Position numbers and translations under genes: made by a program. This document shows positions 1 to 12,565 of a stretch of DNA of 64,000 nucleotides, piece by piece. Where the stretch lies: positions 63,531,256-63,595,255 of the forward strand of contig CM017561.1 of the NCBI GenBank assembly GCA_007844125.1. Direction: 5' to 3'. Every line of letters starts with the position of its first letter. Within the stretch, counting starts at the first letter, position 1. Source of the DNA: Sinonovacula constricta. Lineage: Eukaryota > Mollusca > Bivalvia > Cardiida > Solecurtidae. Under the pieces are notes generated by a model. It made no database searches. It saw only the letters and a program-made list of their open reading frames with translations, and was not told where the DNA came from.

Positions 1-797
1 CATTGACACCATAAACTATTTATGTTATTGAATAAGTAGAAATTTAATTACCTGAAAAAAGTCTACTAGAATAATAACACATTTACAGTTTATCATGTCT
101 CTGTATATTATCAATGCTTACTGTTAATCTGACAACTCGTCATTTAACTGGTTTATTCCATCAGTATGCTAAAAAGACTAAGAAAGTATCTGGCCTGAAA
201 ATTTATATGTTCCCTTTTTCCTTGTAAATCAGTTTGCTTGTTGACGTGGCGCAAGATTTGTGAAGTAGTTTGATAGGCTGATTAGTATCCCGTTGCAGCT
301 GAAAATTATATTTAATTGTTTATACAGTTTATTTCTGTACACAACAACTACGTTAAATTTCTTTTACAAATTGTTTGAGCAATAGTTATGTTCATACGAC
401 TATCAAGACATTCCATTTATTTAATATTTTAAAGGATAAAATGTACTTATCAAGGTGTTAATTAAATAATTAATCGGATGAACTCACGCTATATCTTAAA
501 TCTTTCGACTTTTTTACTTGGCATCTTTTCACACCACCTAACCAAATTAAAATTTTGCTCCATGTGAATTAATTATAGTTAGGGACAATGTCCACTTTGC
601 TGTAGAGGGAAAGGTAAAGTTAATACATGACAAATATGTCATTTTATAATTTTGTGTTCGCAGAAAGTGGGTTCGACAGTAAACAAACCAGGACAGCTTG
701 ATGTGTCTTGCATGTTTAAGGATGTTGGCTATTTTCACCAGTGTGTTTAAAGCATAGTTGGTCTTATTTAGAAAACTGTTCCTACTCCGAGAAAGTT

Positions 798-865
798 TTT
801 TGTGAAATATTTAATGTTTATAGATCTGCTTCGAATGATCTATAAACATTAAATATTTCACAAAA
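798..865. repeat. Perfect 29-bp inverted repeat (hairpin, 10-nt loop)
   Basis: Bases 798-826 and 837-865 are exact reverse complements of each other, separated by a 10-base spacer. In RNA this would be a 29-bp perfect stem on either strand. No equivalent hairpin was seen at the corresponding place in U2. It could be a recent fold-back duplication, a miniature palindromic element, or a small-RNA precursor. The sequence alone does not decide between these. Confidence 0.9.
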
Positions 866-1440
866 TACTTCATCAGTCATTTTAAAAACATGGTTATTTA
901 GTTCTTATATAAAAACATGTATAAATCATTTGAAACAATACTTTATATTCACTTTTGCAAGAAAGAATTCTAAAATGGAATAAAATCAACAACTTTCTTG
1001 CGGACATTCATAAAATATATTCAATGATCATGCACAATAAAAAAAATTATGCAACGGCAAATATATAAATAAGACCTTACATCTGATTAATTCGGAATAC
1101 TCGGATATATATTAATATACGCCCACTCTCGTTTATTTAGAAAAAATAAATAATTTTAGCATAACAATATCACGAAGCTGTGTTACTTTCGCAAGTAGGA
1201 CAGTCTTTCAGAAATGTCACACAATTTACAGGTTAATACATGTTTCCAGTTCCGAGATTAAAAAACAAAGCGAGGATTGATTTCACAAAAGAAGAAACAA
1301 CGCATTGATCTTCTTATCAGCCTTCAGCAGGCATATGGTTAGAGCAGTCTTGCGTTAAATATATGATCAATCTACATTTTAACGTCTAAGTAATATTTAC
1401 AAAATCATTCGAAACGTGTAAGCGTTGGGTTGTGCACTAT

Positions 1441-1552
1441 TCTTAAATGACTCATTACAGATTAGTTATTACTTTTACATTTGGCTTGCATGAGAATACA
1501 TTTGTCCTGTGCCTTTTCAAACGTTGGTATATGTTTCAATACTCATAGGACT
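1441..1552 (+). repeat. Dispersed repeat family X, tail fragment
   Basis: Matches 59,893-60,030 on the same strand and 8,901-9,000 on the opposite strand. Landmarks are aatgactcat, cttttacattt, ttgtcctgtgcc and actcataggact. It is a fragment with no coding content. Confidence 0.65.
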
Positions 1553-2441
1553 TGGCAATATATTCTTTTAAATATGTATCACTAAGTCACAGATGACAAA
1601 AAGGCAAGATTTAAATAAATGTAAAAAAACAATATGTATATTTGCGTCGTAAATACATCTATGATAAAATGTATTTATTGAATCACAATTCCTGCCTAAT
1701 TTGATAAGAACAAGTATAAGATTTTGTAGCTTTTCTAAAGCTTTATTTTGTCTTCACACAATGTTTTAAAACAGTTGTATGGTCGCAAAGGTTTAATGGA
1801 CATCTTCTATAGATAAAAAAGTTTAAGTATAGAAAATTTGTTTGTCGTAAAATCCCTGCTATGTTTTTATACCAGCACTAAAAACAATCAAATGACATCG
1901 ATGTTATAGAAACAAAATCAAAAACATGTGTGTCGTAGTATTAAAACCCAGATCCTTATCTATAGCATAATAACGCTTTATCGTCTGCATCACCTTTCCA
2001 GACGCATGCATGTTTTATGTTGTTCAATTACATGTTGCGACAGTTATGGACCAATTTTATGATGTGTTTTTTTACGTTTTTAACCGACATAATCATTTTA
2101 TTGTGATTTAAGTCGGCTCCAAGGAAGATTCTATCGTAACTGTTTTTATCAATCTTCTGTGCCGTATACGTCTTCTTTCAAATTGTTTTCCGATGACATT
2201 TTTTCACTATATCTTGTAAGACTTTAATGGCAGGCTGTCTGGTTTAAGCTACTTTAGGCAAAAAGATTATTCAACATTGTCAATTTACGTGCCAAACTAT
2301 CATCATGGAAATCATTCTCTTATTTGTATCCCGAGATATAACTTACAGGGTTGTTTACTTCAGTTTCAAATATATTCCGGAAAACCTAATTTGAAATCGT
2401 TTATAGGTCAGAAAAAATGTTCACATGTCGTAATAATCTGA

Positions 2442-3228
2442 TATTTCCATGGTGACCATCCTAAACAAAAATAAAACACTAACGGTTAAAATAGCAAAGG
2501 GTGGTAAATACGCAGGATTACACATTTAAATTGTCCCCTTTACTTGATTAACTCGAATACGCATCTCCGCGCAAGAGGATGCATTTAGTGACCATACTTT
2601 TGTCTTGAATGTGTTTCATAATGATATATATATATATAATACACCACGTAAACATCAAATTATGCTGAGTGTATAATTGACAAAAATTACAAAAAAAATA
2701 TTTCCGAGATATATAAGGTACATACGCATAGTGAAAGATTTTGATTATCTGTTTATCCTTTGTGAATGACCTTAAGGTGTATCAATCAACAGAAACCTGA
2801 AACTGCTAGTTAAATACACAAAGGCATCAAGTCACCATGTGTTCTATTGATGCCCTGTTTGGGATGTTGAGAAATAACTTTAGTCTTAAGATATTAGATC
2901 TGGTTATTAGATTGTGTTTTACTGTCATATCTCATGTTCAAAAAAGTTTATTATCGGCTGAATTTTATTATCGAGTCAAAATCTTACACATAGTAATTTG
3001 ATGTTTACGTGGTGTATTATATATATATATATATCTTTATGAAACGCATTAAAGACAAACGTATGGTCACTAAATGTATTCTCTTGCGCGGAGATGCTTA
3101 TTCCAGTTAATCAAGTAAAAGGGACAATTTAATGTGTAATCCTGCGTATTTACCACAATTTGCTGTATTAACCATTAGTGTTTTATTTTTGTGTTTTATT
3201 TTTGTTTAGGATGGTCACCATGGAAATA
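2442..3228. repeat. Long inverted repeat: arms 2,442-2,662 and 2,994-3,228
   Basis: The right arm is the diverged reverse complement of the left arm over about 220 bp. It includes the ends (tatttccatggtgacc and its complement) and an (AT)n core in both arms. The right arm has an extra tandem copy of gtgttttattttt. The left arm aligns with U2 (near 30,770-30,920) and U3 (near 53,370-53,550), so it is part of the ancestral unit. The right arm interrupts a module A copy that is continuous in U2 and U3. It is therefore best read as an inverted, templated duplication inserted into U1, not as the terminal repeats of a transposon. Confidence 0.85.
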
Positions 3229-3545
3229 GAGGCGAATTTTAATGCATGATGTTCGGCACTACAGAACAAAATAGTTCATACATACAAGGGTTTGTCTGTG
3301 CCCGTGCAGTAATTTGAGGATTTTGTCATGTTTGATTAGTTTCTGCAGAGGTTTATGCATATAATTAATAAACCCGACAACACTAGATGTAATATTTAAG
3401 TCCCTAAGTAACATATTGGCAATATTTAATTTCTGTAGAAAGGTGTTTCATGCTACGGCCGGCAGTGATATGAACTCGTACATTGCCATAAAGCATATTG
3501 ATTGACAAAACGTATATGAGTAACACCATTCAATGAGGACGCGAT
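2790..3545 (+). repeat. Module A copy (split by the inverted duplication)
   Basis: Bases 2,790-2,990 and 3,229-3,545 together match the module A copies at 31,470, 54,780, 61,665 and 63,540. Shared landmarks are ttgagaaataac, a ttattatcggct-like stretch, and tttgaggattttgt. The two halves are separated by the inserted right arm of the inverted repeat. No open frame is shared between copies, so it is not an evident exon. Confidence 0.75.
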
Positions 3546-6500
3546 ACGGTGCAATTCATTTAAGCGTTAATTATGAACATAATGGCATAATGATAATTAT
3601 AACAAGTGTAATTAAATTGTGCGCATATAACAAATGAAAGTTCCAAATATTTCATTTTTGTTGCACTTAAGTTACATTTTGTTTGTTTAATCTGACTAAT
3701 TTGGATTTCTGAGATAGTGCTGTCTAAAATGAAGCAATGCTTATTTCAGTTATTCATGTTTATGGTTATTTAAAAAAACAGTTCACTGAATGTTTAAACG
3801 TCGATCAACTATGTATATAATTAAATTTAGTAACAAGTAATTAATTAGGACAATTCAATTATATTTACCTTTTATCATGGTTTATTTCAATGATTCCACT
3901 TGTTGCGCTCTGGAGAGAGCTCCAGCTTTTTAGCATAGCTGTGTGAATGGAAAAATGAAGCAAGCAATAAACGATAAAAACTGCAAAGGATATTGTCTTT
4001 CTTATCTGACGTTACAAAGAAACTTTAGTTTTCTGGATAGATTTAACATGTCCATGATTAAATATATCTACATATAGATCATTGTTGGTAATCTGGTAAA
4101 GTGTTTTGTACTGAGCTTAATATATATTTATGAGACCATTATACGAGCTGGAAATAAGAGCATTTATACATATACATGATATATCGCTTTTCTGAACAAT
4201 CTTTAGTATATCAGCATTTAGATTCAGGAAAGATGTCTTTAAATAAATCTTCTATTTTTGTTAAAAATAATGGTTACAAATAAAAACATTAAATAAATGT
4301 TCGTGTTTAATTTTGGATAAAAATCATTTATGAAGAAAAACGTTTTAAGGGAATACTTTTATTTTTAATGCTTGCATTTAGCTGTATTTCGTCTACTCAA
4401 TTGGGTAACCTTTCAAAACATCCCTATTTTAAACCAATGTCCTACCTACATTTATGTACTGGGGTGTTCAAACAGAGAGCAATACATATGAATTGTTTAT
4501 TTTATTTTATTTTATTGTAATACACTATACTTAACAGCGTTCTGATAATTAATCTAACAAATGCTTTGGCATGTTCATATTAACAGATAACCTACAGACA
4601 AACTGTGAGTGAAAAACAGAATCAGTTCTATCAATTCCCCTATCGTTATGATAACCATGAAAAATGTCTGACGTCTAAACCTTAGACAGACCTAGGCATA
4701 TTCATTAAGATTTAATGAAATGTTCAAAAACTTTGTATATATAATATTAAAGATTGAAATTTCATATTTTGGAAAGTTGTACATTTGTCTTTCAAGATAG
4801 TAAGTTACTTTTAATCATAATACTCAAAACATAAGGAAATTTTATTTAATTAAATTTGTCTTTGAACGTGTCAATTAAATGATTCAAGACAGTCAGTAGT
4901 ACACAAAGGCTCAGTTACTGATAATAAAGTTGAATAGCGTTGCAAGTTTGAAAAAAATATACAATCAAATATTAAAACTGGCCCTGTTTACTTTATCAAA
5001 GACAGCATGATTGTAAGTAACCATACCCAAATTGTTTACGTGCTCTTTCTATCAAATATATCATACTGGTCACGGCATATTGTTATATTTTTGTATGTCA
5101 TTGGTGACATTATTTTACCCTGTAACTTTAGTAATTTAATATGTTTAGATCTCTTGTATTTACTATTACGCGTACACTTCCAATGAAGACTGTAGGCTCT
5201 GCATTTGATCGTGAATGGAGTAAAACAAATTTTTTACATAAACATGTTTTATGCAAAAAAGTAAAGTCATGTTTGTTTTCTCTTTTCTATGTATAGTATC
5301 CGGTAGTCTAAGGTCTAAATTACAAAAGTCAAATATAACATAACCTCCGATGGATTCAGTACAAAATAACCAAGTGATACATTATAACTTCGTACGAAAG
5401 ATGCAACTTTATATGAACTCTGTCCCATACCTGTGTGGTCTTGCAATAGTAGGTTTGAATGAACTGACCAAAGCAAAACACCATAATTATAGCTGTGAGG
5501 ATAAAACTAAGAATAGACACTTTACAGTATTCAATTATTCTTTTTTTCAGTTAACATGTTGTATGTATATTAGATGTAGTGTAAACCTTATTATTGTTTT
5601 TAGGTTTTGATCATTTAATGATTTAAGTTTCACCTTGTTTTTTTATAATTTCTATTGGAGCCTTTTGAGTATGAATGAAATATGTACATTCAACAGAAAG
5701 TGCTGAAAGCTTATCGCATTGGTTGCATGCAGTTTATAATCTTGTTTGTCTAAGAAATAGGCTAAACAATACTTTGATGGATAAACGAACTTTCTCCATA
5801 AGTACGTAACAAAAGATGTCATATGATTAGTGCATATGTTTTTGTTCTTTTGGGGTAAATTTCGGTATCATTTGGGCTGTCCTTATAATTTTAGTTATTT
5901 TGTTGGAAAGTACGCACTTTGTTTCTATTGTAAATGTATTTATGTTACCCCTATGTAACGTTTTACAGCAAAGAAAATGTTTATGCACATCATGACACAT
6001 GCCCATTAAAGACGACCTTATTATTATCAAGTATATTTATTATGAGGGAAATAACGTTAATGTCATTTACATGTGACCGCTACATTGTTTTATTTCAATA
6101 TTTGCCCGGCGAAAATAATCAAAATCAAATAATTGAATTAAACGATTCAATTTATGAAAGAAATAAGGGCACATTCTATGTCCTCTAAAGTAAGTAACAA
6201 AAATATAGATATGGCTTACCCAATAATTTCCTACTGAAATACGTTTAGCAGTTTAGTCAATAAACGAACTTATAAAATACAGTATAAATAAGCAATAAAA
6301 ATTTAATTTGATATGCAAAAAAAGCAGTCTGCTAACGAGTGCTTTGTTGAATTGTCTGTGACGTTATATTGGATTCAAATGATTCCCTTTTGTTTTGTAA
6401 AACGTCTTTTTTGTGTAAAATGTCTTTTTTCTGCGCCAGCTTCTACAATCTACAAGAAAATGAAACTTTGGATCAATAAAACGCCTTGTCTTTAATGGGT

Positions 6501-8164
6501 TGTAAATGCTGTAAACATTTCAGACGAGCCAGCCAGTTAAACTTTAATTTATATATGTTGTTACCGAGTTTCTTATATCTGATATTTGCCTGTTTGAAAA
6601 AAAATCGCTGCAATGAAAAAAACGATTTACGGAAAAATTATCTAGAATTATATAATAGATAACAAAGTATATATTCATCCATCAATTTCCTTAAGCGTTG
6701 TTCCATTATGAGGGGTTCTTCCTGATTTTGCATATGTAAAATAAAGTAGTTTGTAGAGCGATAAAATTGTATTATATTTAAAAGGTGAGTAAAAGCTTTT
6801 GTAACATGGCCAAATCGTATACCAGAAGCAACACACACCAAGATTAGTATAAAACTGTCTTTTAAAAGAAGTGAATTCGCATGTGATTTGCAATTGTTTG
6901 TGGTGCACAGAAATTAAAAAGTTTCATAGAGCCCGGTGTCGATGTACGAGTACCAATACATTTACTTTTCAGCATGCACTTAATTAAGCTTATGCCATCT
7001 TAATTAGCAACCATGTCATGTCTCTCTTAGAATCCTTGACATGATACACATATACTTGATTGCTTTTTTAAATAAAAGAATTAAGAAATTCTGACACAAC
7101 CAGTATCGGTGAAATATATAGCGTACGTGTCATTAATATTGATTAGATGGTAATTTATAAAATAATTTCATGTTTTTATTTTCCTTTATGGAAAAAAGCT
7201 ATTTAATTACTTTTTGAGTTAAATTCTATCAACAACAGGTAAAGTCACATCGTTAAAGACAAATTTTATTGATGGAAGAACTAATGCCGTAGACAGTAGA
7301 CCTGTCAGAATGATGCGATGTGAATATGACGTCATAGAACATTGATTGACATTTAACCAGCTGTTAGTAAACCAATATCCACAAGTACTGAAATATTAAA
7401 ATATTAAAGCAGTCGCTATGTTGACTTTCTTTTACATTGATTTTTATGGAATAATTAGGTAGGTAGGTATCGATATGGGATGAAATCGATGACTGCAACA
7501 TCGTGAGAAACTGTCTTGAAGCTAGAGGTGGTTACGCGGCCGATATTGACAATGAACAGGGCTTTCTGTCAGGGTCCAGTAAAAAAAAGAATTGCACAAT
7601 CCATACAGTGCTGTTAAAAGTTGAGTGACGATGGTATTCGAAAGTATGCAACAATACATACGCAAGAAATTCGTAGGAGGATGGACAAAGGTTTAGGTGC
7701 ACTTAAAATGTTCCTTTTGTATTTGAGATCGTATGTATATTTGTTGTTTAAACATGCACGCATGTTTATGTTTTTTTCTAGCTATGTGTTTCTTAATCTT
7801 TAATTGTTTGTCTATAACACATGTATTAAATATTTGCCTGTCCAATTTACAGCTACAACCCTTATGAATCAAGCTGTATTACAACATGTTAAAAGTGATA
7901 TATCAAATCAACTTGCATTTTTAAGCTAACTCCCTATGTTACACGCATCATTAAACAGTGCGTTAAAAGTATGTGGCGCAAAGAGGAATCCATTTATCAG
8001 TATTGTCTGCAAGGTAATTGCAAGAAGACTTATTACAATAATTTCAAAACCACGTTGTTATCGTCATTGCTTACAATGAATTAACTTTCGAAAATAAATT
8101 AACTGACACCGAATCGGGATATTCAATTCGACATTTTTAATATAAATTAATTTGCATCTCGCCT
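3546..8164. other. AT-rich stretch with no recognised gene
   Basis: I see only short unrelated open frames, a (TTTTA)n run near 4,494-4,518, and a small palindrome around ctggag/ctccag near 3,911-3,930. No counterpart in U2 was recognised. One open frame that could be a terminal exon (7,467-7,628, plus strand) is discussed in the findings. Confidence 0.5.
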
Positions 8165-8440
8165 TAAGTGAACATTCGATTTTTTGAATAGGTAAATAAG
8201 GTACTATCAACATTTCTACAGAGATTTAAATTTAATCAACCTCTAGACAAAGACAAAGTGGTAAATGTAAATTTGACAAAAACACAGATAGGAGACATAA
8301 CACTCAAGAAAACCATCAGTTACCTCCTTGGAACGGTCAGTCGGCAAAAGGACCGACTGGGTTGCTTAAACCTGGTTTGTGGCGCGCTCCTACCTCGCAC
8401 TTCCTGGAGGTTTTTTTTTTCAAACAAACAGTGTAAATAA
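8165..8440 (-). repeat. Dispersed repeat family X, near full-length copy (minus)
   Basis: The reverse complement of this stretch matches 17,275-17,555 along almost its whole length. Shared landmarks are aggaagtgcgaggt, ccgactgaccgttccaag, ggtaactgatgg, and a tail ending in ttatttacct. Other members lie at 8,901-9,085, 44,096-44,215, 58,159-58,330, 59,893-60,030 and 1,441-1,552. No terminal repeats, poly-A tail or coding capacity are visible. The family type (SINE-like or MITE-like) is unknown to me. Confidence 0.8.
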
Positions 8441-8900
8441 AAAAAATCCAGTCAAAGTAAAAGGCAAAACTCACATAACTGGGATTTCGTTATAGCAGAA
8501 ATTATCTTTAATTTCTCTATCTGCATGGAGAATTTACAAATATATACCAGCGAACATTACCTGTCATTCTATCTTTTAAACTGATGTTTTGCTCAGGAAT
8601 ACCACTTTGAATATTTTAAATGACAGCAGTTAGTATTAAAATGAGCGCGAATACATGATACCTTCTTGTATACCCATTTGAAATATAAAAAAAAATTATC
8701 GTTTACTTCGATTACGTTTCCTTATTGGTTTGGCATTAAAATTCATCATAACCATTTTTCAGTTCATTATTATTTCCCTCTTTATACTTAGGAGTTCAGT
8801 TAGTGTATTTGAAATTAAATTTAAAACGTTGACACCCAGAATGTTTAATTATTGCTCAATGGCGCTCACATAGATTGTAAAAAGCTATTTAATTTTAGAA

Positions 8901-9085
8901 TATATGAGTCCTATGAGCATTGCAACATTTGGAAAGGCACAAGACGAAGGTATTCATATGCAAGTCAAATGTAAAAGTAAGAACAAATCTGTGACGAGTC
9001 ATTGGAAAAAAAACAGCAAACCAGACAGTTACCGCCTTGGAACGACCAAGAGCTCTTACATCGCACTTCCTGGGGATTCTTCAAA
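8901..9085 (-). repeat. Dispersed repeat family X, copy joining head and tail sequences (minus)
   Basis: Read on the minus strand, this begins with the family X head (aggaagtgcga, gttccaaggcggtaactg). It continues into the segment shared with 1,441-1,552 and 59,893-60,030 (aatgactcgtcacag, ctcataggact). It shows that those shorter fragments belong to the same family. Confidence 0.65.
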
Positions 9086-9375
9086 TGCAATCCAAACCTT
9101 TCTATTTCAATAATAAATGTCAAAGCGCTGACGTTTTCTTTGATAAGATATGACGAAAGTAGTGACGTCACTGAAAAATGATATCCACAGCGTATTTAAA
9201 AGGGAGGGAAGAGGGAACAACTACACAAAAATGTTGATTGTAAATGAAATCAACTCTTTAAATCAAGTAAAAAACATCAGATAATTGTAAACGGTTGTAG
9301 CATCCTGTGCGTTCATGTGAAGATGGAAAAGAGGAACCAAAGTCCTATGTCCAATGTCCATAATAAAAACACGTA

Positions 9376-9601
<226 letters not shown>

Positions 9602-9604
9602 AAA

Positions 9605-10435
9605 CCCCAATAACCTTTAAGAAGCAATTTAGTTACATGTAGCATTTGTTAACATGTAAAGTGACCATGCATTTTACTTTCTCGATAAGACGTAATTTTC
9701 CACTTATTTATCGTCAGTATGTTGACATAAAAGGATTGCATCCAAATATAAAATATCTGAATGCCGTTTATATATATGTAGTTCTGACCCTGATAAAAAC
9801 ATCACGATTCTCGAAAGACTTTTCACTTTACAGTCTAGCAAAAAAAACTTGGCGCTTATTTCTCAAACGGCAAGTCACAGATGGCCGTTCGTTTTTGTGG
9901 CCTATTTTATATCATCTCCATAGCAATATTGAAATAAGTTCTTCCTATTACTTTTTTCTAATTATGTGCTTTTATGTGTTTGTAGCGCCGCTCAGGGCGA
10001 ACAGTGCCTCTCATGGATAATCCCTGTGCATGGATAAAATAATAAATATGTCAACAACGGTTATTTGCGGATGTTTAGCTATGTTTAGTTTATCATTTCT
10101 AGGCCAAGAGCTGTGCATTACGAAACTCAGTGAAGCTTGCCATTACGAAACATGTCAAAGTATTACATATTGCAAAAACTGCAACAAACAATTGTAGGGC
10201 ATTCACAAACTTGTCATGGCGATTTGTTAATGATTGATACAAGATTAGTGTTGTTGTTTCATACTCAGAAAATTGATTGATTTTTTTGTTTGATTCTAAA
10301 AAAAATGAATATAGTACTTGTACAATTTATTTATACAATCCTGCAAGTGTTAACGGGTTAAATAGTATTGCCGGAACATTTTAATGTAATTTTAAATTAT
10401 ACATTTTCTTTTGTTTTGCGTTCATTTTGTTACAT
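9605..10435. other. Stretch without a recognised gene
   Basis: It holds a 124-codon open frame (9,646-10,020) with no recognisable domain. An open run of this length is expected about once by chance in AT-rich DNA of this size, so I do not call it a gene. Nothing else was recognised. Confidence 0.4.
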
Positions 10436-10655
10436 CACAACGACACAATTACGATCATATTGGCGACGTCTAGCCAATAATTGGTGGAGGAAGATCATAG
10501 ACTCATATCTGGGAACAACTACCGGCGCACCGTAAGTTAGCTGGAAAACCTCCACATATGAAACATCTTACCCCGACCGTCATTCGAACCGACGCGGCAA
10601 GAAGCTGGAGAGTTCCAAGTCAGCGATTATAACCGCTCGGCCACTAGTGTCCCCA
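10436..10655 (-). mobile_element. tRNA-derived SINE (minus strand)
   Basis: On the minus strand the element starts near 10,655 with a tRNA-like head. Box A is tggccgagcgg (10,633-10,643) and box B is ggttcgaatga (10,580-10,590). It continues with the tail shared by the other SINEs here: gaggttttccagct, gtgcgccggt, cttcctccacc and gacgtcgccaatatg. Such elements are transcribed by RNA polymerase III and copied by LINE reverse transcriptase. The box spacing is longer than in a true tRNA and the head does not fold as a clean cloverleaf, so this is not called a tRNA gene. Confidence 0.85.
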
Positions 10656-10659
10656 TAAT

Positions 10660-12490
10660 ATATTTAGTTCATTTTTATGAATATTTTTAATATCAAAATA
10701 GTCCAGAGATAAATTAAGCTTATTTACAATGTTTTAAATAACTTTGAATTTGTCAATTTCTGCAAGGAAAGAAAAGTCACATTTGTGTTAAATTGATTGC
10801 TTTGTACTGGTGTTCTTTTTGTACGTACTATTAAACTGGTCTTTTTAGTTAAAGTAGAATTATCAATATAACAAAGAAACCTACAAAATGCTATTTAAAA
10901 GAAAACATCCACATAATTGGATGGTTCACATAAGTTGATTTTTGTCGTCTAAGCTTCGCTTCTCCTTCCTTATGATTATATAACATTCACCTTCTTATTT
11001 TCCATCAAATTCGTTATTAATGGTGTCAAATACATAAAAGTATATAATCAGCACATTTCAACTTAAGCCAAAAACCACGCAATGATTTAGTATCTAAACT
11101 CACCAGATACAGAGGTACTGGCCAGCAACGTTCAGCGAAACACTGAGGAGAAACATTACTCACAAAAGGAAAATAACAACAATCAAAAAGGATTTATGCA
11201 CAAAATTTTCGTTAAAATTGAGTATCCGGGCTGTGAAATATAACGTAGGTTAAATGTGCATATGTGCATATGTGATAGAACATATAACTACAGGATTGTT
11301 TTAAATGCAAAATGAAACACCAAACACAAAAATGACTCATTATAAAAAATGCATTTGCAAGATACGTTTACTCAAGTTTGTTCTTAAAAGTAAGAGACAT
11401 AAACAGTACTGTGAATTTATAAAGTCTTCTTGCGTCCACATATTATTTTAGCAATTCAAAAAGAAACCATTAATATATTGCAGATGATTCACAATAACAC
11501 AACGCGAAGACATTTACTTCCCTTACACGAGATATGACAGATTAGAAATAAACATATCGGACAGTCGCCATGTAAGCTTTTGTCGACTTATGTATTCTCT
11601 TAGCATTGACATTTAAAGACATCTATCCTAAATGATATAAAGTATTTTACAGTTACAATAAAAACTATGTAACCATTTTCTAGAGTAGAGTATAGAGTAT
11701 AGAGTATTAGTAGCTTCTCACAGATTACTCAGTTAAGAAAGTGCAATGTTTCTTGATAAGAAAACCTCAGTTCTCGATAAGAATATTAATTCTCGGAATC
11801 ATCCCTGATCTCATTAAACCTCGCGACTTGCATAATTTCATTATCGTACATTTTCTTCTGGATGTGATTTTTATTCTCCCTAAGCTTGTGTGGGGCGTTA
11901 ATGAGATCATTATGCCTGAAAAAATGCTTTTAGTGCTCGATATTTGAGAGTGTAGAGGAGTTTCAATTTTACGCGTATAATAGGGAAAGTATTCTTGTTG
12001 AACTGGATGTGTTTGCTTCTAGTTAAAAGGTAAAAAGTAGAGTGACGGGGTAATGTTTTTGAATGTTTTACATGTATGTCACCTTATCAATTACGAGACC
12101 TTGCAAAAATTAAAGAATCGTTGAATTTCTGGAATTATTGTTTTAATTATTGTCTCACGTGACCTACTTTAGGACAAAAACTAACCAAAAAGTAGATCAT
12201 AGTTTTATGGCATGTTGGTTTTATATATTGATAAATACGTTAGCAATTGATTTACATCCACCAAATTTGTTATCATTTCGTCTCTTTTTTCACTTTAATA
12301 ACAGAAGTGTATTAGAATATAAGAACTCGCATCTTTGCGTCTGAAATGTTGTTGTTGATTGTGTACAGACCCTTAAGGGATGGTAATACAAGACCCGAAG
12401 GATGGTTTACACTTTTATTCAGATGCTCACACATACATTCTCCAACAACAACTACCCTTGAATTCATGCATACAATAATCTTATAGGATA
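10660..12490. other. Stretch without a recognised gene
   Basis: It contains a small minisatellite of tagag/tatagag near 11,682-11,709 and no recognised coding sequence. A 39-bp segment at 11,104-11,142 is flanked on the minus strand by good splice-acceptor and donor sequences and is discussed in the findings. Confidence 0.4.
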
Positions 12491-12496
12491 AGAGAG

Positions 12497-12565
12497 GCGG
12501 GGCTTATCAGCCAATAGGTGGGCTAAGCCGCGCGGGGCTTATCAGCCAGTGGGCGAGCTTGGCAG
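12497..12565. promoter_or_regulatory. GC-rich 35-bp doublet with GATA/CCAAT-like motifs
   Basis: Two copies with a 35-bp period start at 12,497 and 12,532. Each contains gcggggcttatcagcca, that is, a GC-box-like stretch, a GATA-type site (cttatc) and, in the first copy, a CCAAT-like ccaatagg. A tatatatata stretch follows at about 12,580. This is a sharp GC island in AT-rich DNA. It could be promoter-like, or the body of a degraded mobile element. No gene was seen downstream. Confidence 0.35.

Noticed and set aside
2442..3228. DNA transposon with 220-bp terminal inverted repeats
   Set aside because: The left arm exists at the same place in U2 and U3 without a right arm, so the arms are not the ends of one inserted element.
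9646..10020. 124-codon open frame
   Set aside because: No domain and no conserved counterpart. A run of this length is expected about once by chance at this base composition.
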